64,000 nucleotides of DNA from Kitasatospora sp. NBC_01287 (GTDB taxonomy: Bacteria; Actinomycetota; Actinomycetes; Streptomycetales; Streptomycetaceae). The position numbers and the translations under genes were made by a program. Below are positions 61,847 through 64,000 of the stretch, one piece after another. The notes under the pieces were generated by a model, which saw only the letters and a program-made list of their open reading frames with translations, had not been told where the DNA came from and did no database searches. Each line of letters starts with the position of its first letter. Positions within the stretch are counted from its first letter, which is position 1. The DNA lies in contig NZ_JAPEPB010000001.1 of the NCBI RefSeq assembly GCF_026340565.1, forward strand, positions 6,422,001 to 6,486,000, read 5' to 3'.

Positions 61847-61886
61847 ATGCGTACTCTGTACGCATCGAAGCGCGTACGCCGTACGC
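61847..61886. promoter_or_regulatory. Two palindromic operators between regulator and exporter
   Basis: ATGCGTAC-TCT-GTACGCAT (61847-61865, 8+3+8, perfect) and GCGTAC-GCC-GTACGC (61872-61886, 6+3+6). Their centres are 23 bp apart, about two helical turns. Both lie just upstream of the exporter start at 61922. Confidence 0.85.
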
Positions 61887-61921
61887 CTCATGCCTCGCCG
61901 CACTCTCCCCGGGGGAATCGG

Positions 61922-63490
61922 ATGGACACGCTGGACCGCACCGCCGCCGCACCACCCGCCGCCCCACCGGCCGGCCGCCGGGCCTGGATCGCGCTCGGCG
62001 TGCTGCTGCTGCCACTGCTGCTGGTCTCGATGGACGTCTCGGTGCTCTACTTCGCGGTGCCGTTCATCAGCCAGGACCTGCACCCCAGCAGCACCCAGCA
62101 GCTGTGGATCTTCGACATCTACGGCTTCGTCCTCGCCGGCCTGCTGATCACCATGGGCGCGCTCGGTGACCGGATCGGCCGCCGCCGGCTGCTGCTGACC
62201 GGCGCGCTGGCCTTCGGCGCCGCCTCCACCTTGGCCGCCTACGCCGACAGCGCGGCCACCCTGATCGGCGCCCGGGCCGTGCTCGGCGTCGCCGGCGCCA
62301 CCCTGATGCCCTCCACCCTGGGCCTGATCCGCAACCTGTTCCCGGACTCCAAGCAGCGCGCCAAGGCGATCGCCGTCTGGACGGCCGTCACCAGCGGCGG
62401 GATCGCGGTCGGTCCGGTGCTCAGCGGGCTGTTGCTGGAGCACTTCTGGTGGGGCTCGGTCTTCCTGATCAACCTGCCCGCGATGCTGATGCTGCTCGTG
62501 CTCGGCCCGGTCCTGGTGCCCGAGACGCCCCGCCACCGCGACGGCCGCTTCGACCTGCCGAGCGCCCTGCTCTCGCTGGCCGCGATCCTGCCGCTGGTCT
62601 ACGGGATCAAGGAGCTCGCCCAGGACGGTCCGCACCCCGTGCCGCTGATCGCCATGCTGGTCGGCCTGCTGGTGGGCGCGCTCTTCGTGCGCCGTCAGCG
62701 CCGCCACCCGCACGCGCTGATCGACCTGACCCTGGTCCGCGCCCGCGGCTTCTCCGGCGCGGTCGGGCTGAACCTGCTGGCCATGTTCGGGCTGGTCGGG
62801 ATCGCCATCTTCGTCACCCAGTACCTCCAACTGGTGCTCGGTCTGAGCACCTTGAGCGCCGCCCTGTGGAGCGTGCTGCCGAGCCTGGCGGTCGGCGCGG
62901 TCGCCCCGCTGGTGATGGTGCTGGGGCAGCGGCTGGGGCGGGCGCCGGTGGTCGCCGGCGGCTTCGGGCTGATGGCGCTCGGTTTCGCGGGCCTCGGGCT
63001 GCTGAGCCCGCACTCGCCGCTCTGGCTGCTGCTGACCGTCGCCGTGTGCTACGCCAGCGGCGCGGTCGGGGTGATGTCGCAGGTCAGCGAGGTGGTGATG
63101 GCCGCGGCCCCGGTCGAGCGGGCGGGCACGGCGGCGAGCCTGCTGGAGTCCGGCAGCGAGCTGGGCGGTGCGCTGGGGATGGCGCTGCTCGGCAGCCTGG
63201 GGACGGCCCTCTACCGGGCCCAGGTGCCCGGCGAGCTGCCGGCCGGCTTGCCGGCGGCCGTGGCCGGCCCGGCGCGCGACTCGCTCGGTGGCGCCGACGC
63301 GGTGGTCGGCCGGCTGCCCGAGGGGCTCGGTCGGGCCGTGCTCGTCGCGGCCCGGGAGGCCTTCACCGGCGGCCTGCAGGGCGCGGCGATCGCCGCCGCG
63401 GTGCTGATGGCGCTCGGTGCGGTGCTCGCCGTGCCGCTGCTGCGCGGAGTCGGCACGCCGGGCTCGGCGGCGGTCGGGAATCAGGACTGA
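61922..63490 (+). CDS. DHA2-family MFS exporter, SmvA/EmrB-like
   Basis: A 522-residue 14-helix transporter: LLVSMDVSVLYFAVPFIS (motif D1-like), GALGDRIGRRRLLLTGAL motif A, GPVLSGLLLEHFWWGSVFL motif C-like. Closest to QacA/SmvA exporters of quaternary compounds and antiseptics. ATG 61922 has GGGGG upstream. Divergent from the GntR-TetR regulator, with two operator palindromes in between. A shared bidirectional terminator follows. Confidence 0.93.
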   Translation: MDTLDRTAAAPPAAPPAGRRAWIALGVLLLPLLLVSMDVSVLYFAVPFISQDLHPSSTQQLWIFDIYGFVLAGLLITMGALGDRIGRRRLLLTGALAFGAASTLAAYADSAATLIGARAVLGVAGATLMPSTLGLIRNLFPDSKQRAKAIAVWTAVTSGGIAVGPVLSGLLLEHFWWGSVFLINLPAMLMLLVLGPVLVPETPRHRDGRFDLPSALLSLAAILPLVYGIKELAQDGPHPVPLIAMLVGLLVGALFVRRQRRHPHALIDLTLVRARGFSGAVGLNLLAMFGLVGIAIFVTQYLQLVLGLSTLSAALWSVLPSLAVGAVAPLVMVLGQRLGRAPVVAGGFGLMALGFAGLGLLSPHSPLWLLLTVAVCYASGAVGVMSQVSEVVMAAAPVERAGTAASLLESGSELGGALGMALLGSLGTALYRAQVPGELPAGLPAAVAGPARDSLGGADAVVGRLPEGLGRAVLVAAREAFTGGLQGAAIAAAVLMALGAVLAVPLLRGVGTPGSAAVGNQD

Positions 63491-63514
63491 CCGGCTCCCG
63501 CGCCGAGCGGAAGC

Positions 63515-63553
63515 GGCCTGGCGGGGCGCTGTGATCCGGCGCCCCGCCAGGCC
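63515..63553. terminator. Bidirectional terminator after exporter
   Basis: A 15-bp perfect stem (GGCCTGGCGGGGCGC at 63515-63529 against 63539-63553) with a 9-nt loop, followed by TTTC. It separates two convergent genes. Confidence 0.85.
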
Positions 63554-63562
63554 TTTCGCAGG

Positions 63563-64000
63563 TCAGCGGTGCGAGGGGAACTCCACCACCTGCTGGTAGG
63601 TCGGCCGGTTCTGCCAGGTGATCTTGTCGTCGGTGACCCCGCCCAGCGGCCGCTGGATGATGGTGTCGGCGCACCACTGGTCACCGGCCGCGCAGTCGCC
63701 GTCGCCGGGGTAGACCTGGGCGGCGCTCTCGGCCGCCGCCTGCTTCAGCGTGGTCAGCAGCACCGTGCGGCAGGCCGTCAGGTCGCCCCCGCCGCAGAAC
63801 TGCTGGGCGAGCGGCCCCGCCACCGGCTCGCCGAGCACCGAGCGCAGGTCCTTGTCCAGATAGCTCCACCAGCCGTACTGGAAGGACGAACCCTTGTGCG
63901 GGATCGACTCGTTGGCGCTCACCGAGCCGCCGCCGACCGGCCCGGTCTGGCCGCCCGAGGGCGACTCGTTGATCTGCAGCGCGCCGGTCAGCGCGGTGAA
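63563..64000 (-). CDS. Penicillin acylase family protein, C-terminal part (runs off right edge)
   Basis: The last 145 residues of an Ntn-hydrolase beta chain: FTALTGALQINESPSGGQTG, SANESIPHKGSSFQYGWWSY, then LDKDLRSVLGEPVAG and GGVTDDKITWQNRPTYQQVV. This end block (W-x-NRPTYQQVVEF) is typical of actinobacterial penicillin/acyl-homoserine-lactone acylases, secreted enzymes that cleave amide-linked acyl groups. The start and signal peptide are outside the window. Confidence 0.85.
   Translation of the reverse strand, partial: FTALTGALQINESPSGGQTGPVGGGSVSANESIPHKGSSFQYGWWSYLDKDLRSVLGEPVAGPLAQQFCGGGDLTACRTVLLTTLKQAAAESAAQVYPGDGDCAAGDQWCADTIIQRPLGGVTDDKITWQNRPTYQQVVEFPSHR

Overview
The window is high-GC actinobacterial DNA. 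Gene content, gene order and third-position GC bias point to Streptomycetaceae (Streptomyces or Kitasatospora). The left 27.7 kb looks like conserved chromosomal core: a FasR-type regulator gene running off the left edge, pyruvate dehydrogenase E1 (aceE), a DUF3052 protein, an AhpE-type peroxiredoxin and a long tellurium-resistance-like (Ter) stress region. From about 28 kb the DNA looks accessory. The likely boundary is a tRNA-Val(TAC) gene at 27,720 with its own terminator.

Layout. 1-7,160: fasR (partial), pirin, a serine hydrolase, a MerR regulator with its aldo/keto reductase target and a textbook MerR operator, a secreted DUF1023 hydrolase, and TetR. 7,395-11,866: aceE, DUF3052, peroxiredoxin. 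12,100-25,771: Ter region with two TerD proteins flanking a membrane Ser/Thr kinase with a PQQ-type propeller, a TerC-like DUF475 membrane protein, a DUF2637 membrane protein, two further TerD-family proteins, and a coupled CitE-like / phosphoribosyltransferase-StiP / HAD operon that resembles the predicted nucleoside-like-metabolite module of Ter systems. 25,899-27,794: an FmdB zinc ribbon, a membrane coiled-coil protein and the tRNA.

29,088-51,655 reads as one biosynthetic gene cluster that I cannot match to a characterised pathway. It has two very short genes with strong ribosome binding sites. One (41,876) encodes a 20-residue peptide without an obvious leader. The other (47,786) encodes a 36-residue peptide with a double-glycine leader. 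Each is followed by a perfect hairpin with a 9-nt loop. Around them lie a nucleotidyltransferase-fold protein, an N-acetyltransferase, a Rieske oxygenase, a free-standing adenylation enzyme, carrier protein and condensation domain (a split NRPS module), and an ABC transporter with a C39 leader peptidase. A divergent block adds a family 2 glycosyltransferase with TPRs, three nucleotide-kinase-like enzymes, two histidine phosphatases, four alpha/beta-hydrolase-fold proteins (three without the nucleophile serine), a Gfo/Idh oxidoreductase, an SDR, a flavin oxidoreductase, a methyltransferase and an HExxH protein. The simplest reading is a peptide natural product with ribosomal and NRPS-type steps, exported and trimmed by the C39 transporter; the product is unknown.

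51,705-64,000: a NERD-domain protein, an NB-ARC/TPR protein with a degenerate P-loop, a glycosyltransferase-like gene containing ten copies of a heptanucleotide (possible phase variation), two DHA2-type drug exporters with adjacent TetR-type regulators (one a GntR-TetR fusion), a DUF899 protein and the C-terminal end of a penicillin acylase. Tandem repeats of 5, 7, 9 or 15 bp type inside genes recur across the window.
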